DNA of 64,000 nucleotides from Lentzea indica (GTDB lineage: Bacteria > Actinomycetota > Actinomycetes > Mycobacteriales > Pseudonocardiaceae). The position numbers and the translations under genes are program-made. Location of the stretch: the NCBI RefSeq assembly GCF_012184385.1, contig NZ_VSRL01000008.1, positions 25,918 through 89,917 of the forward strand, written 5' to 3'. Below, one piece after another: positions 20,597-29,586 of the stretch. Under the pieces are notes generated by a model. It did no database searches. It saw nothing but the letters and a program-made list of their open reading frames with translations, and had not been told where the DNA came from. Each line of letters begins with the position of its first letter. Within the stretch, counting starts at the first letter, position 1.

Positions 20597-21253
20597 ATGG
20601 AGATCCCCGGCATGGGACTTGCCAAGCAGGCGCTCGGCAGCGCGATCAACACGGCCGTCGAGACGACCACGACAGTGGCCGCCGTTCCCGGCCGCGTGCT
20701 GAACCTGATCGGCGAGGTCGAGCAGCTCGTCCGCAAGGTCAACGGCACGATCGACGCGGTCGACGGCATCGTGAAGAAGGCCGACGCGCTGGTCGACCGC
20801 ACCGGACAGGTGGTGGCGGACGCGGAGAAGGCAGTCGACGAGGTCCGCGCGATCACGGCGAGCGCGGGCGACGTCGCGGAACGGGCCGCGCAGATCGTCA
20901 CGACAGCCGGCCAGACCGCGCACACGGCCAACGAGCTGATCGGGATCTACGAGCCGATCGCCAAGCAGGCCCAGCCGCTCGCGAAGCGGTTCGTGGACGA
21001 GCTCTCGCCGCACGAGGTCGAGGCCGCGATCAAGCTCGTGGACGAGCTGCCGGTGTTGACCGAGCACCTGATCAGCGACATCCTGCCGATCCTGGCGACG
21101 CTGGACCGGGTGGGCCCCGAGGTGCACCAGCTGCTCGAGGTCACGAGCGACATGCGCCAGGCCATCCTCGGCATCCCCGGCTTCTCGTTCATGCGCCGGC
21201 GCGGCGAGAAAAAAGAAGGGGACGAAGGTGTGAAGCCGATCGAAAACGGGTAG
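20597..21253 (+). CDS. Helical coiled-coil protein, function unknown
   Basis: Protein of 218 residues, almost entirely helical, with heptad-like runs rich in Val, Ala and Asp (VDGIVKKADALVDRTGQVV) and repeated AEKAVDEVRA-type segments. No membrane segment or catalytic motif is visible. It looks like actinobacterial coiled-coil or phasin-like proteins, but no family is claimed. ATG 20597 is taken because upstream in-frame sequence does not look coding. The small membrane-protein gene follows 9 bases later. Confidence 0.72.
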   Translation: MEIPGMGLAKQALGSAINTAVETTTTVAAVPGRVLNLIGEVEQLVRKVNGTIDAVDGIVKKADALVDRTGQVVADAEKAVDEVRAITASAGDVAERAAQIVTTAGQTAHTANELIGIYEPIAKQAQPLAKRFVDELSPHEVEAAIKLVDELPVLTEHLISDILPILATLDRVGPEVHQLLEVTSDMRQAILGIPGFSFMRRRGEKKEGDEGVKPIENG

Positions 21254-21262
21254 CCCACCCGC

Positions 21263-21529
21263 ATGACCCCCGACGCACGCGAAGATCAACTGACGTGGTG
21301 GCTGCTCAGCGCCGTTTTCGGACTGCTGTCCGTGATCAACATCGGCCTCGCCCTCACAGAACGCACGACCTGGCCCTACGTGCTCGCGGCGTTACTGCTC
21401 GCCGCGAGCACGTGGAGCGGCAGACACGCGCTCAGACCTTCCCCGTCTTCTGATGTGTCAGGTTCGACGGTGATCCGAACCGGAACGGCCGCACGCGACA
21501 GGTCGCGGTTTTCTCGTCTGGAAGTGTGA
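21263..21529 (+). CDS. Small two-segment membrane protein
   Basis: ORF of 88 residues with two clear hydrophobic segments (WWLLSAVFGLLSVINIGLAL and YVLAALLLAAST) separated by a short polar turn. It starts 9 bases after the helical protein gene. Its last 30 codons overlap the 3' end of the convergent lipoprotein gene, and the sequence there looks non-conserved, so the true C-terminus may be poorly constrained. Function unknown. Confidence 0.55.
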   Translation: MTPDAREDQLTWWLLSAVFGLLSVINIGLALTERTTWPYVLAALLLAASTWSGRHALRPSPSSDVSGSTVIRTGTAARDRSRFSRLEV

Positions 21530-22103
21530 TCAGCCCGAACGAGGTGACGTCCGGATCGAGCTGCGCCGCGACGCGGTAGTCGGCCGCGCCCGCTGGCTTG
21601 AGCTCGATCAGGTACCCCTCCTCGTCGGAGGCGTGGTCCTCCCAGGTCAACAGGATCCCGTTGGCGTGCTTCACCTCCGCCTTCAGGTTGCCCGGCGTCG
21701 CCTCGGGTGAGGCAACGGGCTTCGTGCCCCGGCCGTCCTTGCGCGGTTCCGCCCACTCGTGCCCGTCGGCCTCCGGCACCGCATCACCCGGCGGCAGCGT
21801 GACATCGACCGTGGCGGACGCTGGCCCGGAGAACGGACGGACCCGGTAGTAGAACTGCGTTTCCGGGATCAGGTCCGGGTGCTTGTAGGAGTTCTTGGCC
21901 GGTGGGCTGAACTCCAGGATCGTGTAGTCGCCGTCGGCGGCGTTCGCGTACTCGACGACCTGCCCTGCCGCCCCCGCCTCCGCACGCCAGTGCAGCGTCA
22001 CGTCGGTCGGCGAGGTCAGCTCGGACGTCAGCACCGGGTCCTGCTGCTCTTGGCCGCAGGCAGCCAAGAACAGCAGTCCCACCAGGATTGCGCGTGTGGT
22101 CAA
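21432..22103 (-). CDS. Lipoprotein with FnIII-like domains
   Basis: Protein of 223 residues. A short signal ends in LAACGQ, a lipobox-like site with the Cys near residue 16. The mature part contains two FnIII-like units, seen as LTSPTDVTLHWRAEAG and a second with GILLTWEDHASDEEGYLIEL, each holding the Trp and Tyr typical of the fold. Start TTG 22103 is the only start giving a full signal peptide; its ribosome site is weak. It follows the secreted jelly-roll-like protein gene by 10 bases and probably shares its transcript. Confidence 0.75.
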   Translation of the reverse strand: MTTRAILVGLLFLAACGQEQQDPVLTSELTSPTDVTLHWRAEAGAAGQVVEYANAADGDYTILEFSPPAKNSYKHPDLIPETQFYYRVRPFSGPASATVDVTLPPGDAVPEADGHEWAEPRKDGRGTKPVASPEATPGNLKAEVKHANGILLTWEDHASDEEGYLIELKPAGAADYRVAAQLDPDVTSFGLITLPDEKTATCRVRPFRFGSPSNLTHQKTGKV

Positions 22104-22113
22104 GGAAGGCAGC

Positions 22114-22716
22114 TCACTTGCGCCAGAACTTGATGCCGCTCCACACGACCGTCGCCGGGCCCTGACCGCTGCCGGTTCGGTACGCGCCGAACTTGTCGTA
22201 GAAGTTCCCGCCGGAGCTCGAGACCGAGTGCTTCTGCGACCCGTTGATGTAGGTCCGATGCGCGCTGCCCACGACGTGCACGGTGTTCACGCGCACGGTC
22301 GTGCCGACGGTTGCCCCGGTGGCGATGGTGTTGCCACCGTGCACCGCGTACAGCCTGCCGCCGCGTTCCACGGCGAGCATGAAGTACGGACCCGCGCCGG
22401 GGTCGTCCTTGAACGTCTGCTTGAGACTGATGCGGGTGCCACCGAGACTCGTGATCCGGAAGCTGCCCTCGAACTGTCGCGTGCCGCCCGTGTAAGTGGC
22501 GTACCGGCGCTCGGCACGCTGGTCACCGGAACCGGTCGAGCAGGTGAGCTTGAACGTGAGGTCGCTGACGTCGCCACAGCCGCGTTCCTGGACTTTGAAC
22601 GACGGCGAGTAGCTGGTCCACGGACCGGATTCGACCTGAGCCTGTGCGGGCGAGCCCGACACGAGCAGACCGGTTGCCAGCGCGAACCCCGCGGCGATGC
22701 GGAGTCGTTTGGACAT
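22114..22716 (-). CDS. Secreted protein resembling polysaccharide-lyase jelly-rolls
   Basis: Protein of 200 residues with a signal peptide (cleavage after AQA near residue 27). The mature domain is beta-rich and ends KFGAYRTGSGQGPATVVW, similar to the KxGxY segment of alginate-lyase-2/glucuronan-lyase-like jelly-rolls. The N-terminal part holds two Cys (GCGDVSDLTFKLTC) that could form a disulfide. Catalytic residues of known lyases cannot be confirmed, so the enzyme class is tentative. ATG 22716 has a good GAGGAGG upstream. Confidence 0.65.
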   Translation of the reverse strand: MSKRLRIAAGFALATGLLVSGSPAQAQVESGPWTSYSPSFKVQERGCGDVSDLTFKLTCSTGSGDQRAERRYATYTGGTRQFEGSFRITSLGGTRISLKQTFKDDPGAGPYFMLAVERGGRLYAVHGGNTIATGATVGTTVRVNTVHVVGSAHRTYINGSQKHSVSSSGGNFYDKFGAYRTGSGQGPATVVWSGIKFWRK

Positions 22717-22733
22717 ACCGAAACCTCCTCAAG

Positions 22734-22757
22734 ACGCGCTGAAGACAGCGCGTTTTT
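22734..22757. terminator. Intrinsic-terminator-like hairpin in divergent gap
   Basis: ACGCGCTG-AAGA-CAGCGCGT is a perfect 8-base stem with a 4-base loop and ends in a run of five T on the plus strand. It sits between the divergent lyase-like and LysR genes, about 40 bases before the LysR start. On the minus strand it would lie in the 5' leader of the lyase-like gene. Confidence 0.6.
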
Positions 22758-22797
22758 CTCAGGGGGCGGTAACGGCAGCGTAGCCGATAATGATCCG

Positions 22798-23685
22798 ATG
22801 TTCGACCTCCATCGTCTGCGACTGCTGCGCGAACTTTCCCAGCGGGGCACGCTCGCCGCCGTCGCCCAGGCGCTGAACTACAGCCCCTCGTCGGTGTCGC
22901 AGCAGCTGTCGTTGCTCGAGACGGAGGTCGGCGTGCCGCTGCTGGAGCCCGTCGGAAGGCGGGTGAAGCTCACCCCGCAGGCCGAGATCCTGGTGCGGCA
23001 CACCGAAGAGGTGCTGGCCAGGCTGGAGCAGGCCGAGTCGGAGGTCGCCGCGTCGCTGCACGAGATCACCGGGACGCTGCGGGTCGCGACGTTCCAGACC
23101 GCGGCACTGGCGTTGATCCCGGCGACGCTGGCGCGCATGCGGGACGAGCATCCGTCACTGCGGATCGAGTTCCAGGTCCTCGACCCGGCGGAAGCGCTTT
23201 CCGCCTTGAACGCACGGGACTTCGACCTCGTCTTCCTGGAGGAGTGGCCCGACCAGCCGGAGGCCCGGTTCGCCGGCCTGGAGTACCGGGAAGTGTGCCG
23301 GGACCCGATCCGGCTGGCCGTCCCACGTGGACTGTCGACCACCCAGGCCGGCACCTATCCGTGGATCATGGAGCCGACCGGCATGCCGCAGCGGACCTTC
23401 AACGTGAACTGGTGCCGGCACAACGGCTTCGAGCCGGACGTGCGCTTCTCCTCGACCGACGTGCTGGTGAAGCTGCGGTTCGTCGAGCGGGGACTCGCGG
23501 TCGCGCTGCTGCCGGACCTGGTCTGGTACGACCGCGAGATCACCGTCGACCTGCACGAGCTGCCGGTCCCCCAGTCCCGGCTGCTGTTCACTGCGGCACG
23601 GGCAGGACGAGGTCAGCATCCCGCTGTGCGGGCGTTTCGCGAGGCGCTGGCGCTTTCCGTAGCGCCGCTCCAACCCCGGCCGTGA
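22798..23685 (+). CDS. LysR family transcriptional regulator
   Basis: Regulator of 295 residues. The N-terminal helix-turn-helix is clear (RLLRELSQRGTLAAVAQALN then SPSSVSQQLSLLE), followed by the linker helix and a two-lobe effector domain (GTLRVATFQTAALALIP). ATG 22798 is the start that begins the DNA-binding domain. LysR regulators usually control a divergent neighbour, here the lyase-like gene, but the convergent EamA exporter is also a plausible target. Its last 98 bases overlap the 3' end of the EamA gene. Confidence 0.93.
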   Translation: MFDLHRLRLLRELSQRGTLAAVAQALNYSPSSVSQQLSLLETEVGVPLLEPVGRRVKLTPQAEILVRHTEEVLARLEQAESEVAASLHEITGTLRVATFQTAALALIPATLARMRDEHPSLRIEFQVLDPAEALSALNARDFDLVFLEEWPDQPEARFAGLEYREVCRDPIRLAVPRGLSTTQAGTYPWIMEPTGMPQRTFNVNWCRHNGFEPDVRFSSTDVLVKLRFVERGLAVALLPDLVWYDREITVDLHELPVPQSRLLFTAARAGRGQHPAVRAFREALALSVAPLQPRP

Positions 23686-24451
23686 TCACCAACGCCATGC
23701 CGCACAACGAGACCACGCTCAGGTGCTGGCTCAGCAGCACCGCGCCTGCCAGCGCGGCCGCGGCGGGCTCCAGTGCCAGCACGACCCCGAACGTGCTGGC
23801 CTGCAAGGTCTTGAGCGCCTTGATCTCCAGCGTGTACGGAATCGCGGACGCCAGCAGCGCCACCAGCGTGCCGAGCAGGAGGATCTTGGGCTCGAACAAC
23901 CCGGCACCGGCCGTCGAGAGCCCGTACGGCAGCGTGAGCGCCGCCGCGATCAGGCTGGCGCCCGCGAGACCGCCGGTGCCGAGCCCCGCCGTCGCGAGCT
24001 TGCGGCCTGCCAGGACGTAGCAGGCCCAGAACACGGCCGCGAACAACGCGAGCGCCACACCGATCAGGTCGAGCTTCGCGCCGGTGTACTCCCGCACGCC
24101 CAGGACGACGACGCCCACGAGCGCCAGCCCGACCCACACGAAGTCCCTGGCTCTCCTGCTCAGAACCGCCGCGAGCCCCAGCGGCCCCAGGAACTCGATC
24201 GTCACCGCCACCCCGAGCGGGATCCGGTCGAGCGCCAGGTAGAACGTGCCGTTCATGCCCGCCATGGTCATCCCGAGCACGAGCGTCTCCTGGCGGAACT
24301 TCGGCCTGGCGACGACGACCAGCATCAGCGCCGCGATGCCGAGCCTGAGCGCCGTCGCACCGGGTGCGCCGATCTGGCCGAAGAGCTGGCTCGCGAACGC
24401 CGCGCCGAACTGCAGGGAGATGACCGAACCGAGGACCAGGAAGACCGCCAT
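23588..24451 (-). CDS. EamA family transporter
   Basis: Inner-membrane exporter of 287 residues with about ten hydrophobic segments arranged as two EamA repeats (first ending near residue 135, second LFAAVFWACYVLAGRKLA onward). Resembles RhtA-type exporters of threonine/homoserine or other metabolites. The extreme C-terminus is hydrophilic and is encoded within the region that overlaps the convergent LysR gene by 98 bases. Confidence 0.9.
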   Translation of the reverse strand: MAVFLVLGSVISLQFGAAFASQLFGQIGAPGATALRLGIAALMLVVVARPKFRQETLVLGMTMAGMNGTFYLALDRIPLGVAVTIEFLGPLGLAAVLSRRARDFVWVGLALVGVVVLGVREYTGAKLDLIGVALALFAAVFWACYVLAGRKLATAGLGTGGLAGASLIAAALTLPYGLSTAGAGLFEPKILLLGTLVALLASAIPYTLEIKALKTLQASTFGVVLALEPAAAALAGAVLLSQHLSVVSLCGMALVITAGVGAALRKAPAPRETPAQRDADLVLPVPQ

Positions 24452-24508
24452 GCCGACAGCCTTGTTGACCAGCTCTCATCGGTACAGCGAATGTTTGCGA
24501 GCGATATC

Positions 24509-24525
24509 GTTCGGTTTTTCCGAAC
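24509..24525. promoter_or_regulatory. Perfect inverted repeat in divergent gap
   Basis: GTTCGG-TTTTT-CCGAAC lies 20 bases before the pseudouridine synthase start and 57 bases before the EamA start. It is a candidate operator for one or both of these divergent genes; the protein that would bind it is not apparent. Confidence 0.35.
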
Positions 24526-24544
24526 CTTTAGACTGACTCCTGCG

Positions 24545-25453
24545 ATGAGACGCAAACCTTCCTCCCCTCTCCCCCAGCGCAACGGCCTGGACGCGGCTCG
24601 GCTGAAGCTGCCCCCGTTCGGCACGTGGCTGTCCTTGCGCGACCATCTCGTGGAACGACTGCCACGGGTGGCCTCGGAACGCATCGAGGAGATGCTGCGC
24701 GAGGAACGGATCTGGGACGTTTCCGGGCCGTTGGGCATCGACGCGCCGTTCGTCCCGGACAGCTACATCTGGTTCCACCGCGACCTGCCCGTCGAGGTCC
24801 CGGTGCCGTTCGAGGTGGGCGTCGTGTACCAGGACGACGACATCGTGGTCGCCGACAAACCGCACTTCCTGGCCACGATCCCGCGCGGCCAGCACATCAT
24901 GCAGACCGCTCTGGTGAAGCTGCGCAACTCGCTGGGGCTGCCCGACCTCTCCCCCGCCCATCGCCTGGACCGCGTGACCGCCGGGCTCGTTCTGTTCGTG
25001 GTGCGCCGCGAGGTGCGCGGCAAGTACCAGACGATGTTCCGCGACCGGTTGGTGCAGAAGGAATACGAAGCGATCGCCGGCCACGACCCCGCACTGGAAC
25101 TGCCCCGTGTGGTGCGCTCGCGGATCATCAAGGAGCGCGGCATCATCACCGCGTTCGAGGTCGACGGCGAGCCGAACGCCGAGACCCACGTGTCCCTTGT
25201 GGAGCATCGCAACGGCTTGGGCCGCTACCACCTCAAGCCGTTGACCGGCCGCACCCACCAGCTGCGCCTGCACATGTCCGGGCTCGGGGTGCCGATCGTG
25301 AACGACGACTTCTATCCGGTGCTGCGAGACCGCCCGTTGGACGACTTCTCTTCTCCGCTGCAGCTACTGGCTCGCACGTTGTCCTTTGTGGACCCGGTTT
25401 CCGGCGTCGAGCACTCGTTCACGTCGCGGCTGAAGCTGTCCGCCTGGTCATGA
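24545..25453 (+). CDS. RluA family RNA pseudouridine synthase
   Basis: Isomerises uridine to pseudouridine in RNA. The protein has 302 residues; the catalytic Asp is near residue 142 in the motif HRLDRVTAGL, and the downstream GRTHQLRLHMSGLG is the RluA-family motif. ATG 24545 begins the family-like N-terminus. A TAGACT hexamer 12-17 bases upstream could be a -10 box, which would give a very short leader. Target RNA (rRNA or tRNA) unknown. Confidence 0.93.
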   Translation: MRRKPSSPLPQRNGLDAARLKLPPFGTWLSLRDHLVERLPRVASERIEEMLREERIWDVSGPLGIDAPFVPDSYIWFHRDLPVEVPVPFEVGVVYQDDDIVVADKPHFLATIPRGQHIMQTALVKLRNSLGLPDLSPAHRLDRVTAGLVLFVVRREVRGKYQTMFRDRLVQKEYEAIAGHDPALELPRVVRSRIIKERGIITAFEVDGEPNAETHVSLVEHRNGLGRYHLKPLTGRTHQLRLHMSGLGVPIVNDDFYPVLRDRPLDDFSSPLQLLARTLSFVDPVSGVEHSFTSRLKLSAWS

Positions 25454-26341
25454 CCGGTGTGTGCGCCAGGCCGGAATCGCGTACCCGCCCCAGAGCTTCG
25501 CCATCCTGTCGTGCAGCCGCCGCGCCAGCCGGCTCACCCGAGGATGCGTCTCGGTGAACTCCGCCACCACGCGCGTCCGGTACATCAACCTGCCGCGTGC
25601 CGTCGCGTTGCCCCACCTCCAATCCTGGCCCACGACCTGAGCGAGACGGTCCGTCTCGTCTCGGTTGGCCCGCTCGACCAGCGCATCCCCTTGCACCAGC
25701 CACCGAACACACGCGTCCTCCAGGGGTGAGACGAAGCCGCGTTCCTCGAAGTAGGCCTGCTCGGCGGCTTTCCGCAGCTCCTGAGGCGTCTCGTTGACGA
25801 GCGCACAGGTCGGAAACGCGATCCTCAGGTACACCAGCTCGGTCAGCCCGTCGCCGAGCGCCGCACCCTCCAGGTCGACGAACCGCGCGCCCCGCTCCGT
25901 GTACAGGTCGTTGCCAGGACACGGGTCTCCGTGCAGCAGGTCGAACTTCCCGGTGTCCTCGAACGCCAGCTCGTCTTCGGCGTCCCCGATCTCCACGTCC
26001 AGCGCCCGCACGAACCTCAGGAACGGCGCCGGGTCCGGGATCTCCTGACGTGGCAGCGCACCTGCGTGTTCCGGGCCCGTGGCCGAATGCAACCTGGCCA
26101 GGCCGCGGGCGTAGTCGATCACCCAGTCCTCGCGCGGGGGCTCGGAGCGGAGCCGTTCCAGCACCACGGTCCGCGCGTCGAAGTCGACGTCGAGGACGCG
26201 CGGCACCACGCCGGTGTGCTCTGCCAGCCGAAGGGCGGTGATCTCGCGGGTGAAGGCGGCCGCATCGCCGATGACCTGCTTGACGATGCGGTCGCCGTCG
26301 GCCCACACGCGGGACCGCACTCCGCTTTTCAGTCGTTCCAT
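25448..26341 (-). CDS. Aminoglycoside phosphotransferase-fold kinase
   Basis: APH-fold protein of 297 residues. The catalytic loop reads LLHGDPCPGNDL near residue 135, followed by FVDLEGA as the metal site. An early Lys (DRIVKQV) could serve the ATP site. The substrate is unknown; many such proteins act on metabolites rather than antibiotics. ATG 26341 overlaps the stop of the upstream GH92 gene as TGATG, so the two are translationally coupled, and its own stop overlaps the convergent pseudouridine synthase gene by 6 bases. Confidence 0.85.
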   Translation of the reverse strand: MERLKSGVRSRVWADGDRIVKQVIGDAAAFTREITALRLAEHTGVVPRVLDVDFDARTVVLERLRSEPPREDWVIDYARGLARLHSATGPEHAGALPRQEIPDPAPFLRFVRALDVEIGDAEDELAFEDTGKFDLLHGDPCPGNDLYTERGARFVDLEGAALGDGLTELVYLRIAFPTCALVNETPQELRKAAEQAYFEERGFVSPLEDACVRWLVQGDALVERANRDETDRLAQVVGQDWRWGNATARGRLMYRTRVVAEFTETHPRVSRLARRLHDRMAKLWGGYAIPAWRTHRS

Positions 26342-29300
26342 CAGGCAAGTGTGAGCGCGTACAGCTCCACTCGCGGGTCGTTCGGCAACGTGACCGAACG
26401 GACCGTCTTGGTCGCGTGCAGCCGCAGCGACTGCCCGAACAGCCGGACCGGTGGCCCGTCGACGCCCTGGCCCGCCTTGATCCGGTGCGGCATCTCCAGC
26501 ACCACCGGGCCACCCGCCGCCCAGTCCGGCACCGTGGCGGCCACCTCGGCCGAGGTGCCGTCGGTGTACCAGACGGTGAAGGCCGTGGACACCGGACCGT
26601 TGTGCGACGCGCCCACCACGTGCAGCCAGGAGAACTGACCGGCGGGCAGCAGCAGTCCCTGACCCCGAGCCTCCACGAAGTTGGGCGCGGTGCCGGAAGG
26701 ATCAGGTGCCTGGTAGGTGATGCCGCCCCACGTCACGGGTCCCGCCGGAGGCAGCAGTGCCGCGTCGTAGCTCCAGCCACCGCCGTCGAAGTTGCCGGAG
26801 GTGGAGTCGGCGACCGTCGCCGTGCCGTCGTGGTTGCGTTCAGGAGCGATGTCCACCGAACACGTCGAGAACGCGCACACCGCGGCCGGTTTCACCTCCA
26901 CCACGGCCTTCACGGTCACGGACTCGACCTTCACGGAGACCTCGTACGAGCCCGGAGCCACACCGGCAGGCACCGACACCGTCAACGGCACCGTCTTCTG
27001 CGTCGGCAGATGCCGCGACACGATCACGAACGGCTTGGCGCCACTCACCTTCCAGCCAGGAGGCGCACCAACAGAAGGCCGGACGGTCATCCCGGAAGGC
27101 GACTGCGCCAGCACGTCGAGCTGCAAGGTCAGCGACTGCGCGGAGTCCGAGGTCGGCAGCACGATCTCGGAGTTGCGCAACGAAGCGGACAGGGCACGCC
27201 GCGAGTCGACGTTGCCGTCGTTCAACGACGGCGGCTCGTCCGAACGCCCGGTGCCCCACGACGAAGGCTTCGAGGACACCTCGTACGACAGCTTGCCGCC
27301 GCGCTCCAGCGAAGACCAGTTCAGCCAGGTCTTGCGGACGTCGCGCCCGTTCAACGACGCGCTCTTGACGTACCGCACCGAGTCGGAGACGTTGGGCGCG
27401 GACACGACCAGGGTGCCGCCCTGCGAACCGTGCTGTCCGATTCGGACGGTCGCGGACGGGAACTGCGGCGACGACAGGGCGAGGAAGCCGGACCCGTTGA
27501 ACGTCGGGTACATGCCCAGCGACGAGAAGACGTACCAGGCCGACATCGTGCCCAGGTCATCGTTGCCGGTCATGCCGTCGGGACCGGTCGTGAACAACGT
27601 CATGGCCGCCCGCACGACCGTTGCGGCCTTCGACGGCGTGCCCGTCCACAGGTACATGTACGGCGCGAGCAAGTCGGGCTCGTTGTTCGGGTTGTAGGTC
27701 GGTTTGCCGTAGTAGTCGTACGGTTCGGTGATCCAGTCGTGCCGTGCGGTGCCGGCGGGATCGACGAGCAGCTTCTCGTACGCGAAGAAGGCGTCCAAAC
27801 GCTTCTCGGCCTCACGACGGCCACCCATCAGCGACACCAGGCCTGCCGGATCCTGCGGCACGAGCCACTGGTACTGGTAGGCGCCGCCCTCGTGGAACTG
27901 GTGCGAGGCGTCCACAGGGTTGTACGGCGTCAGCCACGTGCCGGCGACCGTGCGCGGCCGGAAGTGACCGCTGGAAGCGTCCCAGAGATTGCGGTACCAC
28001 TGGCCGCGATCCGCGAAGAGCCGTGCGTCCGACCGGTGGCCCAGACCGCGAGCCATCAACGCCAGCGACGCGTCGGCCGCCGAGTACTCCAGCGTGGCCG
28101 AGGCCGGGTGCACGCAGTCGTTGTCGCCGCCCTTGTGGGCGCAGTCGGTTCCGAGCTTCAGGCCCGACGGGACGTACCCGCGATCCGAGTAGTACTCCAC
28201 GCCCGAACGTCCGTTGTAAGGCGAATCTGCGGGAGGTAGCGACAAGGCGTTGGCGCGCAACAGCTTGTACGTCTCCTCTTCGTATCCATGCAGCAACCCC
28301 TTGGACCAGGCCTCGACGAGGAACGGCGTGACGGGGTCACCGGTCATGATGTTGGTCTCGGAGGACGCCAAAGCCCAGCGTGGCAACCACCCTCCGTCCC
28401 GGCCACTGGCCACAACGGACAGTGCGACGTCACGGGCGACGCGTGGTTCCAGAATCTGCAACAGCTGGTTCTGCGGTCTGTACGTGTCCCACAACGAGAA
28501 GTTCTGGTACGGCGTGTAGCCCGAAGCGGTCCGCACCTTTCCGTCGAAGCCCATGTACTTGCCGTCGACGTCACCGGCGAGGTTCGGGTGCAGCACCGAG
28601 TGGTACAGCGCGGTGTAGAAGGCGACCTGACGGTCCCGCGGCCCACCGGACACCCGCACGGCGTCCAGCTGCTTCTTCCACACGTCCCTGGCACCGGCGA
28701 CGACACCGTCGAAGTCGTGGGAAGGAGCCTCCGCCGCGAGGTTCTTCCGTGCGCCCTCCAGCCCGGTGTACGACAGGCCGATCTTCAGCACCACGTCACG
28801 ATCGGCGGAAGCGTCGAACGTGACCCAGGCGCCGTTCCCACCCGTACCGGCCGCGTCACGGCTGCCCGGCGTGGGAACGCTCCCCCGCCACGAACCGAAG
28901 GCCGCGAACGGACGGTCGAACGAAGCCGTGAAGTACACGGTGTGCTCGTCCTTGCCCGCGCAGAACCGGCCGTTGCGCACCCGTCCCTCGATGGTCCGGT
29001 CACCGACGACGTGGATCTCGGAGTCCAGCACCGTCTGGTTGGAGCGCCCGGTGTTGAACAGGACGTTGGCAGCCGCGCTGGAAGGGAACGTGTAGCGCTG
29101 CCACCCGGTCCGCGGAGTGGCCGTGAGCTCGGCGTTCACCCCGTAGCGCGACAGTCCGACCCGGTAGTAGCCGGGCTGGGCGGCCTCGTCCGAATGGCTG
29201 AAAGCCGACTTGTAGGCGTTGATGTCAACGTTGTCAACGGACCCGACTGTCGGCATCACCGGCAGCTCGCCCATGACGCCGCAGCCCACGCCCGACAGAT

Positions 29301-29535
29301 GTGTCTGCGAGAAGCCGTAGATGGAGTCGGCTTTGTAGTCGTACCCGCCCTGTCCTCCTGTGTCAGGGCTGACCTGCACCATTCCGAACGGCACCGAGGC
29401 GCCGGGGAAGGTGTTGCCGAAGTTCTGCGTACCCACGAAGGGGTTCACCAGCGACGAGGGGTCTTCGTCCGCCTGAGCGGCATGAGCGGGAACTGTTAGA
29501 CCCAGTAACAGCCCGACTACAACCAGTGTCCGCAT
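26341..29535 (-). CDS. Secreted GH92 alpha-mannosidase with NEW3 domain
   Basis: Secreted enzyme of 1064 residues, probably an exo-acting calcium-dependent alpha-1,2-mannosidase on mannan or N-glycan-type chains. A signal peptide (about 1-22) precedes the GH92 domain, which starts with VNPFVGTQNFGNTFPGASVP and contains WDTYRPQNQ, GGWLPRW and TGNDDLGTMSAWYVFSSLG. After about residue 750 comes a NEW3-type domain (VPAGVAPGSYEVSVKV) and a C-terminal beta-domain that may bind sugar. ATG 29535 starts the signal peptide; no good ribosome site precedes it. It is coupled to the phosphotransferase gene. Confidence 0.93.
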   Translation of the reverse strand: MRTLVVVGLLLGLTVPAHAAQADEDPSSLVNPFVGTQNFGNTFPGASVPFGMVQVSPDTGGQGGYDYKADSIYGFSQTHLSGVGCGVMGELPVMPTVGSVDNVDINAYKSAFSHSDEAAQPGYYRVGLSRYGVNAELTATPRTGWQRYTFPSSAAANVLFNTGRSNQTVLDSEIHVVGDRTIEGRVRNGRFCAGKDEHTVYFTASFDRPFAAFGSWRGSVPTPGSRDAAGTGGNGAWVTFDASADRDVVLKIGLSYTGLEGARKNLAAEAPSHDFDGVVAGARDVWKKQLDAVRVSGGPRDRQVAFYTALYHSVLHPNLAGDVDGKYMGFDGKVRTASGYTPYQNFSLWDTYRPQNQLLQILEPRVARDVALSVVASGRDGGWLPRWALASSETNIMTGDPVTPFLVEAWSKGLLHGYEEETYKLLRANALSLPPADSPYNGRSGVEYYSDRGYVPSGLKLGTDCAHKGGDNDCVHPASATLEYSAADASLALMARGLGHRSDARLFADRGQWYRNLWDASSGHFRPRTVAGTWLTPYNPVDASHQFHEGGAYQYQWLVPQDPAGLVSLMGGRREAEKRLDAFFAYEKLLVDPAGTARHDWITEPYDYYGKPTYNPNNEPDLLAPYMYLWTGTPSKAATVVRAAMTLFTTGPDGMTGNDDLGTMSAWYVFSSLGMYPTFNGSGFLALSSPQFPSATVRIGQHGSQGGTLVVSAPNVSDSVRYVKSASLNGRDVRKTWLNWSSLERGGKLSYEVSSKPSSWGTGRSDEPPSLNDGNVDSRRALSASLRNSEIVLPTSDSAQSLTLQLDVLAQSPSGMTVRPSVGAPPGWKVSGAKPFVIVSRHLPTQKTVPLTVSVPAGVAPGSYEVSVKVESVTVKAVVEVKPAAVCAFSTCSVDIAPERNHDGTATVADSTSGNFDGGGWSYDAALLPPAGPVTWGGITYQAPDPSGTAPNFVEARGQGLLLPAGQFSWLHVVGASHNGPVSTAFTVWYTDGTSAEVAATVPDWAAGGPVVLEMPHRIKAGQGVDGPPVRLFGQSLRLHATKTVRSVTLPNDPRVELYALTLA

Positions 29536-29586
29536 GGGGGCAGTATTGTCGGATCGTCGCCGCCCCGACACCCATGGAGGTCGGCG

